Positions 1 to 12,300 of a stretch of 64,000 bases of DNA are shown here, in pieces. This DNA comes from Linnemannia elongata. Its lineage: Eukaryota > Mortierellomycota > Mortierellomycetes > Mortierellales > Mortierellaceae. Within the stretch, counting starts at the first letter, position 1; each line of letters opens with the position of its first letter. Location: NCBI GenBank assembly GCA_036320915.1, contig JAXBDG010000006.1:2356001-2420000 (forward strand). The letters are read 5' to 3'. Both the position numbers and the translations under genes were made by a program. Under the pieces are notes generated by a model, which saw only the letters and a program-made list of their open reading frames with translations, searched no databases and had not been told where the DNA came from.

Positions 1-210
1 CTACTAAGCGCAAGGCTCCTGCCGCCAAAGGTTCGATTTCTATGTTTGTTATTATTGCTTGTATCTTCTGTACCTTCGAAAGTGTAATATCGTCTAGGGG
101 AAAAGGTGCTAATCTTGAACAATACTGTATAATTTTTTTTTTCGCTTCGATTAGGTGGATCTAAGAAGAGCAAGGCAAACCCTGCCTCAGAGGATGAGGA
201 CTCGGAATAG
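1..210 (+). CDS. 3' end of a gene of unknown function (partial)
   Basis: Only the last two exons are inside the window. The first visible exon ends at base 30 and is followed by an intron (31-154, gttcga...ttag). The last exon runs from 155 to the TAG at 208-210. The spliced reading frame gives a C-terminus rich in Lys, Ala and Ser (TKRKAPAAKGGSKKSK) that ends in a short acidic run (EDEDSE). Such a tail is common in nuclear and nucleolar proteins, but nothing visible identifies the family. The gene converges on the SQT1 homologue, with 191 bases between the two stop codons. Confidence 0.6.
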
Positions 211-401
211 ATAGGTGTTTGTTCTGACGAGAGGATTCGATAGTGCCTAGGGCACCTGTGCTATCATCAATAATATTTAAAACTGCTTCGAAAAATGATG
301 AGGATGCTGGATATGCGTTGTTATTTATTTTTGATGCAATGTGTTTTTGTAAAGGAGCGCGTTTGGATATTAAAAATGAAACAGGGAGGAGGTTCTAGAG
401 T

Positions 402-2339
402 TTAGTTATCGACCATTCTGAAGACCAAAGCACAACCATCATCAGATCCAGTAACACAGGTAAGACCATCGTCAGTCATAGCAAAACTCAACACAGCATC
501 CTGGTGACCCAACCAGATCTTCAAGTTCTGACCAGTTCTACCGTCCCAGACCTGGACCGACCGGTCGGCAGAGCAAGAAGTGATCAGGGGCTGGGTCTTG
601 TGCCATTGGGCCTTAATGATGGGGCCTTTGTGTTCGCAGGTGGTGCGGAGCTGCATGGTCTGGACGTCCCAGATGTTCAACCGTCCGTCCAACGATCCTG
701 TGGCGGCCAAGTTCAGGTGGTCTGAGAAGGAGACTGTCTCGACGGCGTCTGTGTGGTTCTCGAACGATCCGAGGATCTATATTAGAGAAAGGAGACAAAT
801 GGGAAATGTTAGTCAAGTGTTACGGTGGAGGACATGGCTCCGCTTTCATGCAATGAGAACCAAAGTAAAGTAGAATGAAGACGTACGTTTCCGCTGTGGA
901 TGTTGACGAGTTTTGCAGTTCCATCCGCAGATCCGGTCATAGCAAGTGTGGATTCCTTGTTGATGGCGAGGCAGGTAATAACGTCGCTATGGAAACGAGC
1001 GTCCTCAGAGGTGATACGGTGCACGGCAGACGCGGTCTTGGGGTCCCAGACAATCAAGGAGGCGTCCTCAGAGACGGTGACGATCTTCTTGCCATCGGGG
1101 GTGAACATGCCGCTGGTGACGGGTCCCGAGTGACCGTTGAAGACGTTCATGAATGCTCCCGAAGGGACAGCCCACATCCACACTGATGAGTCCGTTGCTC
1201 CTGCCAAGATGATGTTTCCCTTGGGGTGCCAGTTGATCCACTATAAGCGGTAGAAAGAAGGTTGGACGAAGAGAAAGAAGATAACACAGGTGAGTTTTCA
1301 TTGTCCAGTAGCATTGAAAAGCAAGAACCTCGCCGTGCGTCATTATTCATTCCCACAGAAACGTGCAGCAACAGATACTTACGACGACCTCATCAGGACC
1401 CTCGAGTTCACAGACAAACTCTCCAGTTTCGCTCTTCCAGACACGGACCTTTCCGTCCATAGATCCACTGGCAACATAGGTTCCGTCGACACTGAAGGCA
1501 ACCTGAGTGACCGAATCGGAATGTCCTCCAAACTCGTACAGCTGCTCGCCGTCGTACAACCGCCAGAGATAGCTCTTGTCGTCTCCTCCTCCACTGACCG
1601 CAATGTTCTGGTGGACAGGGTGTAATGCCACATCGTATACTGGCTCTATTATGTCATCAAAGGTCGTTTTTCAATGAGCGAGAATGTGTAAGGTATTAGT
1701 GAGAGTTATCTACAACATGTTAGCTAGCAAGAGCATGGCTGTCTGCAAATGGTTCTCGTTTCTTCCAATGAAAAATATGCTGATCGAACGAAGTAGTAGT
1801 ACCTTTGTGGGTAAAGAATCCTTGAACAGAGTCGTCCTGGAGCTCGACCATCTCGTCGTCATCGACAGGGTTTCCGTCTGCATCGTATTCCTGGGCCTCC
1901 TCGCCGTTCTCATCATCGTCCTCCTCCATCATATCGCCTAAGTATCAAAATGTAAAAAGAATCGCGCCTTTTGTTAGTTTCCAACTTGAGATTCATTGTA
2001 ATGAATGCATGTAACCAAGAGGGTGCTGCTATAAGTTGATATTCTACTTTTGCTAGGGGTTCCTCCTCTACAACTATGCCGTGGAGCGAAAGAAAAGAAT
2101 TACATACCATCCTCTTCAAGGACCTGCTCCTCGTCAACCTCATCGGGATCGAGGAACTCTTCGTGATCGCTCTCGTCGTGATGTCTTGCTGGTTCCTATG
2201 AAAGAAAGAAGAATGAAATAAAAGGTGGTGCCATGAGTTTTTCATTCTAACTCATCTTTTTTTTCTTAACATTCTTCGTTCAGCTCCTGTTTTTTTCTGT
2301 TCGCTGTTGTAGTGATTCCGAGAATGGACGTACAGCCAT
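402..2339 (-). CDS. SQT1: WD40 protein, Sqt1/AAMP family (60S ribosomal protein chaperone)
   Basis: Six coding exons, all in phase: 2334-2339, 2108-2195, 1803-1937, 1383-1645, 887-1240 and 402-776. The first coding exon is only ATG GCT followed by a GTACGT donor. The N-terminus is very acidic (EEDG, MMEEDDDENGEE), as in AAMP. After it come WD40 repeats with GSxDGxVRVW-type ends, and the AAMP hallmark WINWHPKGNIILAGATDSS opens exon 5. In yeast Sqt1 binds newly made uL16 (Rpl10) and delivers it to the pre-60S particle; that role is inferred here by family. The C-terminus (ALVFRMVDN) matches a complete propeller. The start is supported by the phase-0 splice and by an upstream AC/CT-rich leader. 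Confidence 0.88.
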
Positions 2340-2883
2340 GGTATTATGTGTTATTGTTATGTGTAGGTGTGGTATTTGAGGGAGAGAGTTGAGCTGAGGA
2401 AAAAAAAAAAAAAAAAAAAAGAAAAAAAAAAGAGGGTTCGCCTTTTTGTTTTGTGGCCACAGATTTTCAACCGTCACTTTTTTTTTTTCTTCTTCGGTGG
2501 AACGATGGGATGACAAATGGGTGTCCCCACCGCAGTCAACCTTCTTTCTTCCCCAAGTGTTGCTGACAACTATGCTTAGAAACGATGCTGTTTATTTTAC
2601 AATGAGAGGCGCTTTGGAGCCATTCATTTTCATGTCAGATTGATAAGGAGGAGGGTATCAAGATACAGACAAAGAAGTGCGAGGGTGAGTGCTGTACAAG
2701 TTGGGTATGCAATTTACAAAAAAACAAACAAATGCTTTTTTTTGGGAAAGGGAAAGAAACGAAAGAAACGGAAGGGAAAGCAGAACAAAACGATAGATGC
2801 AAGAAAGAAAGAAAGAAAGAAGATACGAAATGAAAAATGGTCAAAACAAAAACAAAAAAGGTCAAATACGTCGCCGCCAGTGG
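2340..2883. promoter_or_regulatory. Spacer: SQT1 promoter and 3' region of the 1324-residue gene
   Basis: No credible gene is seen here. Next to the SQT1 start (minus strand) the leader is AC- and CT-rich. It includes a long A tract on the plus strand (about 2400-2431, interrupted once), which reads as T on the SQT1 sense strand. The part near 2700-2880 is A/G-rich and A-rich and is likely the 3' untranslated region of the gene ending at 2884. Confidence 0.5.
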
Positions 2884-5800
2884 TTAGTAGGCGCGTGCTT
2901 GACGAAATTCTCCAGAGGGGGACGAGACAGAAACGCGGATCATGCCGTCATCTTCACGACGACCTTGAACATTGCCGCTCAGCTTGATCACGCTCATCTT
3001 CTTCTTCATGACCCGCTTGGTCCGTGGATTGCCTCGAGATGCTGCCGCCGCTACGGCTACTGCGTTCTCGTCAACGTCAAAGGCAATGGCGCTCCTAGAA
3101 ACTGGAATTCTCAGTGGGTCGGCACGACTGGTAGGGATCCCGGGCTTGGCGTTCCTGCTAGTGCCGACACCATTGTTCGTGTCGACTCCTCCTCGCGTGC
3201 GGAGCTCATCTAGGTTGGGCGCCGACTTGACCAATGCTGCCGTAAGGCTGCTCTTGGTGTTCAATGGCTTGGTGTACACTCCGGGGGCGACATTCTTGCC
3301 GGTTACGTCGCTGTCAGTCCTGACATGCGCGTTCAGTTCACTATGACGTTCCTTGAGCGACTGGAGGTCTTTGAAGTGGTAACTCTTGCGCTTCTTGATT
3401 CTGAGATCATCCGACCCCTTCTGCTGCTCTCGCTCTGCTGCCTTCAGAAGCGTGTCGAAATCCATGGCTTTCAGGTCCACAGGTGTTGTTGGCGGGAATT
3501 CCTGGCTTGGATCAAACTCTACAGGTTGGAAAGTCGACAGCAGAGGGCCGGGGCCATTGCCTCCAGTCAGAGTCTGGGCAGAGTAGTTAGAGCCGGCAGA
3601 CATCGTCGACGCGGTGCTAAAGTTCTTGAGGTGGTGCGGCAAAAGGGTATCGGAGGAGGTTTGCTGTTGGTGTTGGCTGGAATATTGAGAGTAAGAGGAC
3701 GAGTTCCGCTGGTGGTGCAGCGACTCTTGCCTTGCGAACCCTGTTGGTGAAATTAAACCAGGAGATTGAGTCAACATCAACGAGGTTGCCGAATGTGGTG
3801 TTTGTGAAGATGGAACCAACGTTGTAGACGAAGAGAGCCAACTACCTTTTGTCACTGGAAGCGGCTGCTTGGTGTTCAAGGCGGGAACATGTGGTCTTGC
3901 CGGCTGCAGGATGTTTCTTGGCTTCAAGGCGCCAGACTCGTCTATCGATGGGTTGTTGCCGGAAAGTTGGCCGGGGGATAGATTACCTGCCGAGGCGACA
4001 TAGCTGCCGTTCAAAAACTGCCGACTTGGCTTGCGGTGAAGAGTAGGAGACGTAGCGCCTGCTTTCCTGGGGGACCTTGGACTCTCGCGACCGCTTGCTC
4101 GACTACCACCACCAGCGCTGCTGCTCCTGTTCAGATCTCTTGTTCGGATGGATAGCGTAGGTAACTCGGGAACAGTGTCAGACTCGCCTTCGACACTCGA
4201 GATTCTCCTTCGCGCCAAACTATCGGGAGAGCTCGCATCTCGAGCCTTGCCCTTGTCCTTGTTCTCGGGTGTGCTCCGTGGAGTGGGAGTCTTTGGCCGC
4301 ACGTAAATCTCCTCCATCGAGATATCTGCGTCGCCAGTATAGCCACTGACCGCGTCGCCATCCGAATCAAATGATCGGAACTCGTACTCGACATCTGCGG
4401 CTGGCAGAAAAGCCTTTGATTGACGCTTGAAGTTGAACAGCCCTGGCGTTGCAGAGTTATTGACCACAGCATGTGCATGGTGCAGCTCGGCCAACTCGAG
4501 CGTGAAGCTGGTGAAGGTATGTGTGATGTTGTAGGACGATGCGTTGTCATCATCAATTGCAGGGATATGAAGAGACCCTCTAGGATCCAGGATGCTCGAT
4601 CGTGCGGCGCTACTCCGGCGCCGCTTACGCATTGCCATCTCGAGCGTTTCTCGTCGGGATCCAGGAACTTGGGACTTGGAGAGAGTGGTGGCGAGGAGAG
4701 CTGCGTGAGTCGAGGTGCCCAAGGACTTTGATCTCACAGACTGAAGACCTTCATGTTGCCCAGCTTGAGGACCTTGACCGTCAGGATAGACACCGCTATT
4801 GCGATGCGACTGGATGCTCAGAAACGTGGCGTCGGCTTGTGAGGACGTCGGGATACCTTGCTCAGCCTGGTGACGACGACCTATATGTAATGATCGCATA
4901 ATGGCTCTACGCCATTGCGACCGCTCCCCAGAATTGGGTTTTGCTATCTTGTAGGGCTCGTGCCTAATGTTTTGCTCGATCGAGTCTTGGTCCTTGGGTC
5001 GCTTCTTGCTGGTCCTTTGTGGAATGACACTGGTGCCTGGATCGCCACTGGGGAAAGGGTCAATACTCTTCTTCTTTCCCTTGTCGCCTTCAGTAGTGCT
5101 CTTGGGATGAAGTAGAAACCGCTTGACACCTCGCACCGACTTGCCGGTAGGGTGTAGTACAGCTGCAGCAGCAGCAGCAGCAGCAGCAGCGGCCTCCAGT
5201 TTCTTTCGTTTCTTGAGTGGGAGCTCAGCAAACTGAGTATAGTCGTCGTAGTCGCCGGGCATGATAATGTCGATAGAATGGTCCGAATCTGCGCCATCAT
5301 CATGATCAAGAGGTGCGAGTTCCGGTGACAGCATGATGGTATCCAGATCTTGGTCCAGCGGCTGAATTGACGGCTGCTCGGCAGAGGATGGTCCGCCATT
5401 GGCAGAGCGGAGTGATTGGACGATTTGAGAGTCGGGTCGTGATCTGGGGAATGTCCAAAAACCCTTGGAGTGTCGGTTCTTTGGGGTGCTTGACTGAAGT
5501 GGTTCCGAGTCAGCGGTGATGTTGGACCCTTGACGGTCTTGAGACGTTGACTGTGGACTCACTGGACTGGTAGGCGAAGTCGCAGTAGACGAAGCTTGTG
5601 ATCGAGCCTTGTCGCGGAGATTAGACGACGACTTGATGGAGGCGAGGGTGTTGGTGACCTGGTTCTTGAACTTGGCGCGTAAGGATGAGTGACCTGGTCG
5701 ATTCTGGTCGAGACGGGTAACACGACGCTTCTCAGAGTCAGCAATGTCAGCATCGTGAGCAGGCTCCTTTTGTTTTGCACTAGGGGGTTCTACGTAGGAG

Positions 5801-7060
5801 CGCATAGATGCTGAGCTTACATCTGAGCGCGCGGCATAGGCTGTTGAGCCCTGGTCGGTGTACTCGATAGACTCCACCTGGCCAAATTGCGTAGACGGTA
5901 GGATAAAAGAGGACGCGTCCGAGATAGAGTCTCGGGGCTGGCTGTTGTATGCCGTGGTGGACGGTCCACTTGTGGAAGACCTAGAAGAGCTGTAAAGAGC
6001 CAACAGGGTCGAAGTGGTGACATGAACGGGAAGGAGAGGTGGGAAGAGTATTTTGGCGTTAGTATAACAGACAAGTTACCGTGCTGAGTAATAAACCTGG
6101 ACCGGTGCATATTCAAATACAGCGGCAAACCGCAGGGAAACTAGCATGACCACGGGCACTCCATCTGCCAAACGGAAAAACAAGAACATACCCTTTGTGT
6201 AGATGCTTGCCTTTGAACTTGTTTAGCACACGCATGAACTTGGATTTTGCCGAGAGGGGGTCCTGAGTGCCCACTGAGGTGCCCTCGGATAGGCCTCCTT
6301 CTGACTCTCGACTCATCAACGTCGGCCGTACTACGGTCGTTGTAGCAGGCGATGCAAGGGCGAGAGGAGAAGATGCTGTGTTGTGATGGGCTGGGGAGGG
6401 CGAATTGATACTGTTCTGGATGTTTTGTTGCCCGACGGTCCAAGAGGTTGTAGCGTTGCTACTGTCCACGGTGTTTGCAGACGGTGCACGGCGGATATCC
6501 TTCAAAAACGAGGGTTTAGGCTTGTGCGACCCCTCGGAGGTGGTTGTTTGGAGAGTGGGTGGGGCGGTGAAGGGTGCCGTGGAAGGAGTTGCGCCTAAGA
6601 TCTCGTTCTGACCGTGCACTGGAGGCGGAGGAGGAAAGGTGGTTCCTGAACCGTCGATGTAGTTGTTGTTGCCCAATGCAACTGGTATCATTGTTGTCGT
6701 AGGGGCAGTAGTAGTTCCACCTTGCCGCACTCCTCCTTTGACGGCGCCTTTCGACTTTCCCTTTGCCTGGAGTCGAGGTTCACTCTTCGCTATGATATCC
6801 CAGTCGCCGTATATTTCGGTAGAGGTTGAAGTCAGGAACTTTTTGGAGGAGCGTCGATGGTGTTGAGGTCGCGTCTGTCGGGCGAGTTTTGAGGCTCTCG
6901 CCTCTACACGTGTCCTGGCTCTGTCTTGCCCTCGGAGGTTGTGGTAGTTGTTGTTGTGGTGAAGTCCCTGGGTGAGATGGCTGTGTATCGAGGGTAGGAA
7001 TGGGTCAGCATTGGGTGTGGAAAGAAGCGAGAAGGAGCTGGAGGGGTATGGGACAAACAT
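2884..7060 (-). CDS. Large low-complexity protein of unknown function (1324 aa)
   Basis: Two exons: 6192-7060 and 2884-5989, joined by a GTATGT...TTTACAG intron in phase 2. The start at 7060 is the first ATG after an in-frame TAA. I do not recognise a domain. The protein is rich in Ser, Thr, Pro, Asn and Gln and is probably mostly disordered. More ordered-looking patches are a Trp-containing stretch around residues 75-95 (EIYGDWDIIAKSEPRL), a basic segment just before the splice (FMRVLNKFKGKHLHKG), a basic Trp/Arg stretch near the middle (SQWRRAIMRSLHIGRRH), a patch with TFTSFTLELAELHHAHAVV, and a basic C-terminus (TKRVMKKKMSVIKLSG). A run of about 13 alanines is coded by a GCA/GCG repeat at 5163-5196. 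Signalling, cytoskeletal or cell-wall-regulatory scaffolds look like this, but no function can be assigned. Confidence 0.7.
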
Positions 7061-9379
7061 CCGAGCAGGTCTTTATCCAGCGCGGACACTCTCAAGGGTA
7101 AGTTGAACAAGTAGCGAAAATGGGGCAACAAGAGCGAGAAAGTGTGCGAGAACGAGGTAGAAATTGAAAGAGGGGGTGCTAGTGGTTGGAAATGGTGGCC
7201 GTGCTTTTCGTAGGAGGGTGGACTGGAGAAGGACTAAGCTAGTGGTTGGTGAGGTGTGATGACAAGAATAGAAATAGTGAGGAAGTTGAATGCAAAGGAG
7301 AGGAACAATAGGAACGAGAATGGAGAGGAGAGAGAGAGGAGAGAAAGCGATTCGAACAGTCTGACAGTAAACGACCAAGGGCGAGAGCGAAAGTGAGGAA
7401 GCGAAGGGGAGTGAGAGTAAGAGTGAAGCGAGAGTGAGAGAGGGAGAGAGAGGGAGAGAGAGGGGGGGAGAGAGAGGAGTGAGAGAGGTAAACGAGGGAT
7501 AGAACGAGCGAGCAACAGCAATATTGAAAAGGTGTGAAAATAAAGGGGGAGAGAAGGAAGTGAAGGTAAAAGTGAGAAGAGAACGAGACGCGTCCCAAGC
7601 GAAGCCGGTTTTCTTTTTTTTTTTCCTTCCTTCTTGGTTGTTATTGCTTTGTGTTTTCTTTCTTGTTTGTTTTTTTTTCTCTTCTTTGGTCTGCTGATTC
7701 AAGATCTCGATGGAGAATCAGAAAGGGAAAAAAGACAGGATGAATGGAGAAGAATGGATCCATTCACCTTCCCTGTTTTTATGCGTTTTTTTCTCCACGG
7801 TATGTTATTTGTTATGGTTTGCTTTCTGCTCAATTTTTTTTTATATTTTCTCGTTTCCTACACTTTCCTTCCCTTTGCCTTGATTTTCCCGTTTAGGTTA
7901 TGGTAGACGATTACAGAGGGATGGGAAGAGATGGGATGGGAGTGGGACGAATAAGCTGGAAGACAGACGAGGGGTGTTAGCAGGGAAGAAAAAAAAAAGG
8001 CAGCAAGGGAGAAAGAAGGAGAGAAAGGAAGGACGAGGGATACATCCCAATTTATTACGATAGAGCGCCATCGCCACACCTCTCTGGGTCTTTGGAGCAT
8101 GCCCAAAAAGTGGTAAAACCTTACTACACGTTGACTGTACAATGGTGGGGACACTTCCTCCCCCCTTTTCCATGTCCTTTTTCTTTTCCTTTCTTACCTT
8201 CAAAGTTCAAACAGATGACAAGGAGTCAAGAACGGAACGGAAGTTGTGAAAAAAGAGCTAACTGGGAGAACGAGGAGTCAGGATGGAGGAGAGTGTGTGA
8301 TTGAAAGACAATATGGCAGAAAGGACGAGAAAAAGGAAAGAAAAGAAGGGGATGCGAGCTGTAAAAGTGGGAAAAATTAACAAAGGAGAAGAATACTCCC
8401 ATCGAGACTACCAACCACGCCGACAAAGAAGGAGCACAGAAAGGGGGGGGTATCTGTGCGTTTGTTTTTTTTATGCCGTCAGTGCCTGGTGACGAGAGGA
8501 TGTCCCCTTGCAGCCCCTAGACTCTGCCATGTCGCCTATTTACTGTTGAACGGTGCATGCACATTTTTTCTTTTTGTCGTCGTCTCTCTCCTCCCCCTTT
8601 CTTCCTGCACATCACTGCGGAGGTACTCTGTGGACAAAACAAACCACAACAACATCGACTTGTTTTTAGTGTAATGTGTCCGACTTGTAAAAAAAAGTCA
8701 TTGATAAAAAGACACCGCCTGTTGACGACTTGTTGTAGATTTAGTTCGGGAAAGCGGGGTTGAACCATAGTTTTTCTCTTACTACTGAATGTATTTTCTT
8801 TTCCGTCCCCGTTAACGTATCTGTCCTTGTCTTTGTTATCGTCGATCGCTGCCTAGAATGGCCCAACTTGGACTTCACAGTTGTGTTTTCTCTGCCGCGA
8901 AGACTATCGTTGGTTGTGCCCCCAAAATAAGGGACCAATGGCTACGCGTTCTGATCAAGCGTCCAATTGATCACCATGATCACTGACACAAATATGCATG
9001 GATGTTTTTCGGCGACACATTGAGGAATGCTTGGCTCTTTGTAGTATCATGACCATGATAGCCACGATGATGCGGTGAATGTTCTTACTGCCATCTCGAG
9101 GCTGTGTCGATACAACTACGAAAATACCGGCGAGAATCTCACATTTTCTATCGTTTTTTTTCCCCTCTTTCCTTCCCCTCTTCCTTGGCATGATCCCGAC
9201 GCGTGAAAATTTTCAAAAAAAAATCTACGACAGTGTGACTGTCGACAATTGTTTTCTTTTGAGACTCCAAGCAACAAAAAAAAAAAAAAGAAAAAGAAAA
9301 GCGTTTTCACCCATCTCTTAATACTTCAGTCTCTCCATTGCGGGTCCAGCAACGCCCATCACACTCGCACGCATACACA
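7061..9379. promoter_or_regulatory. Divergent intergenic region (2.3 kb)
   Basis: It separates the minus-strand 1324-residue gene from plus-strand NOP8. Bases 7290-7600 are almost pure purine on the plus strand (GAGAGA, GGAGAG repeats), so they are CT-rich on the sense strand of the leftward gene. This is the polarity seen upstream of other genes here. Bases 8160-8440 are mixed CT and GA tracts. Long open frames on the minus strand (7073-7702) come from the low-complexity composition and are not credible proteins. No RNA gene was recognised. Confidence 0.5.
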
Positions 9380-12300
9380 ATGAAGCCATTCAGTCAAAGA
9401 AAGGCACAGGACGGTACCGTGCCCCCTACCTCAGGCTCAGGTGGAAGACCCCCATTCCAAAAGTCATCAGGACCAACAGGCGGCTTTCGTGGAGGCAACA
9501 GCAACAGGGGAGACGATAATCGCAAGCCCTTTTCAAAACCTGTTGGGGGTGCAGGCGCAGGAACAACAGTGTCCGGCGGAAGACCCTTTAACAAGCAGCA
9601 AGGCGGCGGCGGCAGCAGCAGCAACAGTCAATACCATAAAGCAGGAGCACCCGACAGGACATCAGCAGCTTCATCTTCAAAACCATCTGCTGCCTCGTCG
9701 TCCGCAGACTTGTTTGCAGAGGACGAGACTGCTATCAAACCTGCGAAGGTCAAGAAACCAAAGGTCCCTAAGCCCCCTGTAGACCCCAATGGTATGTGGC
9801 TCCTTTTATCTTCTAATTACAGTCAAGTACAAGTGTGACTTTTTCGCCTGCGTCCAGTATGACCGTAAGACCCCAAAGTGACTAACATGGGACCATTTGC
9901 ATGACTAACAATTAATAGAACATATTACACAGAGGGCTTTCATCGGAGGGCTGGCCCAGGATGTGACGACGACAGATGTGGAGGGTCGCTTCAAATCATT
10001 CGGCTCTCTCAAGGACGTTTATCTGGCAACGGATGTTGATGGCAACTGTCGTGGATTTGGATATGTCACCCTGGATACTACACGAAAGGACTGGTCAAAA
10101 TGCGTGGCCTTGTTCAACGGTGCCAAATGGAAGGGCAATGTCTTGAAGATCGAAGAAGCAAACAAGGATTGGCAAACAAAGTATGACAAGTGCACATGAG
10201 GCAGAAGTATGTTGTGTTTCTACAATAGCCTTTTCTGTTTTGCAATTCTTACTTACTGGTTCAAACATTTCATGTGATATAGACGGCAAGAGGATCTTGA
10301 AGTGCAAGCTAAGATGGAAAAGAAGGAACAGGACGCTATTGCGAAAAAGATCAGGAGGAACCCCGCCAAACATGCCGAGGACATGTCGCTCATTACTGAC
10401 AAGAACATGGACGGCAAGCGTGGCTGGAAGCGTGGACGGTTTGGACGACCTGTGATCACCATGAAGCTCGACAGGGTACATACGTTGCTCTTGATATCAT
10501 ACACTCTTGGTTTGACAAGTTTTGAGGTATTGGCTTTGAAATCGACACTAATACATTATCTGCTTTTGGACACCGTAGATGACATATGATCCTTCGCACT
10601 ACAAGAACAATGCCGAAAAGCTCTTCAACCTTCAAGCGAAACCTCTGCCATTAAATCAACTGATTTACGAGATCGATGAGAACGAGCCCGTCCCTAAGGG
10701 GAAGCATCTGCCAACTGAGGTTGCCCTAGCCCCCTTCCTCGCAAAATCAAAACCCACGCCAGTACCAGCATCAACAGCAGCGACCACATCTTCAATGGAA
10801 AAGAAGGAGCGGACACCAGCTGCATCGTCTTTACCAACGGCAACAACGTCCTCACAGTCATCACGCCAAGTATCCTCCGACAAGATCGACACCTCAGACG
10901 ACCGAGCCATGATGGCTTCAGTGCTGGCAGGACTGGATATGAGCCCCCGCGCAATGTCACTAGACGGATCTGATTTCGAGGATAACGGCGATGCTGATGG
11001 CGGATATATGGAGGACTTTGGTGGAATGGGTGGCGAAACCAATGCCGACGACCTGTTTGGAGATGTCGCCATGGATGAAGAGCAGCCTGCCAAGAAGATC
11101 TCAAAGGCCGAGCGGGACTCGAGGCCTGAGGATTTGTTTGGCGACGATGATGACGAGGAGGATGAAAGGAACAGGCCGTCGCTTGATTTCTTGGACGATG
11201 AGGACGAGAGCGAAGGAGAGTACCAGGAGGATGGAGATGAAAACATGGAGAGTGAGGGTGAAGAGGAGGATAACGAGGATGAAGAGGAAGACGAGGAAGA
11301 CGATGAGGGACTGGATGAGGATACCATCAAAGCGATTGCACAGCTCCAAGGGTCATCCTCGTCGAGCGGTGGAGGTCTTTTTGACTCTGACGACGACAAC
11401 GAGGCAGCAGGGGACGACAACGATCAAGATACCAAGAGCGACGACGAGGAAGAGGCCGGCGCCACCAAATTTGCAGAAGAGTCAAATGCTGCTCGCCTGA
11501 AGGCACTGGAGGCCCGTGAGGCAGAACTGGAAATAGCCCGCGGCAAACAGCAACAACTGATCGCATCGACTCTGGCCAACATTGACTCAAAGGACAAAAA
11601 GGCTGGACACGTTGTGTTTGAGGACTCGGATGACTATGACAGCGAGGACTATGAGAAAATGGAGGCGGATCACGAAAAGAAGATGGCCAAGCTGAACAAA
11701 CTTCCCAAGAGCATATTCGACTCGGATTCGGGGTCAGACTCGGAGGAAGAAGGGGCACCCAAGAAGCGCAGGGGTGTGAAGGAAATGTTTGGTTCTGATG
11801 ATGAAGGGGATGCTTCCGGTCTAGGCGCCAAATTTGGCGAGCCAGGTAACTACAACGACTCTCTACCAGTTGATACTGTTGGATGCTTTGTCTGATGTTT
11901 TAAGCTAATTCTGTTTCTAATTCTTGTGGATAGATCTGGGAATCAAGGAGCAGTTTGAGGGTCCAGGTGGTAAAGCGCTATTCAAGATGCAGACCAAGAT
12001 CGGAACAAGTGATTCACGTTTCCAACTGACAAAGGACTTCTTGGATGAACGGATCCGCGAGGATGACGATATCGACTTCATGGCACACAAGGAGAGGTTG
12101 GAGGGTGAAGAATATGCCGAGGGGGGAGCTGGTGCCGCAGACATCATCTTGGATGAGGAGCGTCAGGTTGAGTCCAACGTCACTGCTGAAAAGTTGCAGG
12201 CCTTGAATGTTCTTCGGGGCATGTTTGGAGATTCTGCAGTGCGGAGCAAAAAGAAGGATGAGGACTCTGCAAGAAAGGCTAAGGGTGGTGTTGGGTTCAC

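Noticed and set aside
2184..2339. Reading straight on from the SQT1 ATG (AVRPFSESLQQ)
   Set aside because: The frame stops after 19 residues; the GTACGT donor right after ATG GCT joins in phase to the acidic exon.
7073..7702. 209-residue open frame on the minus strand
   Set aside because: It is a product of CT-repeat composition, reading as Ser/Leu/Pro/Phe runs, and lies in a promoter-type region.
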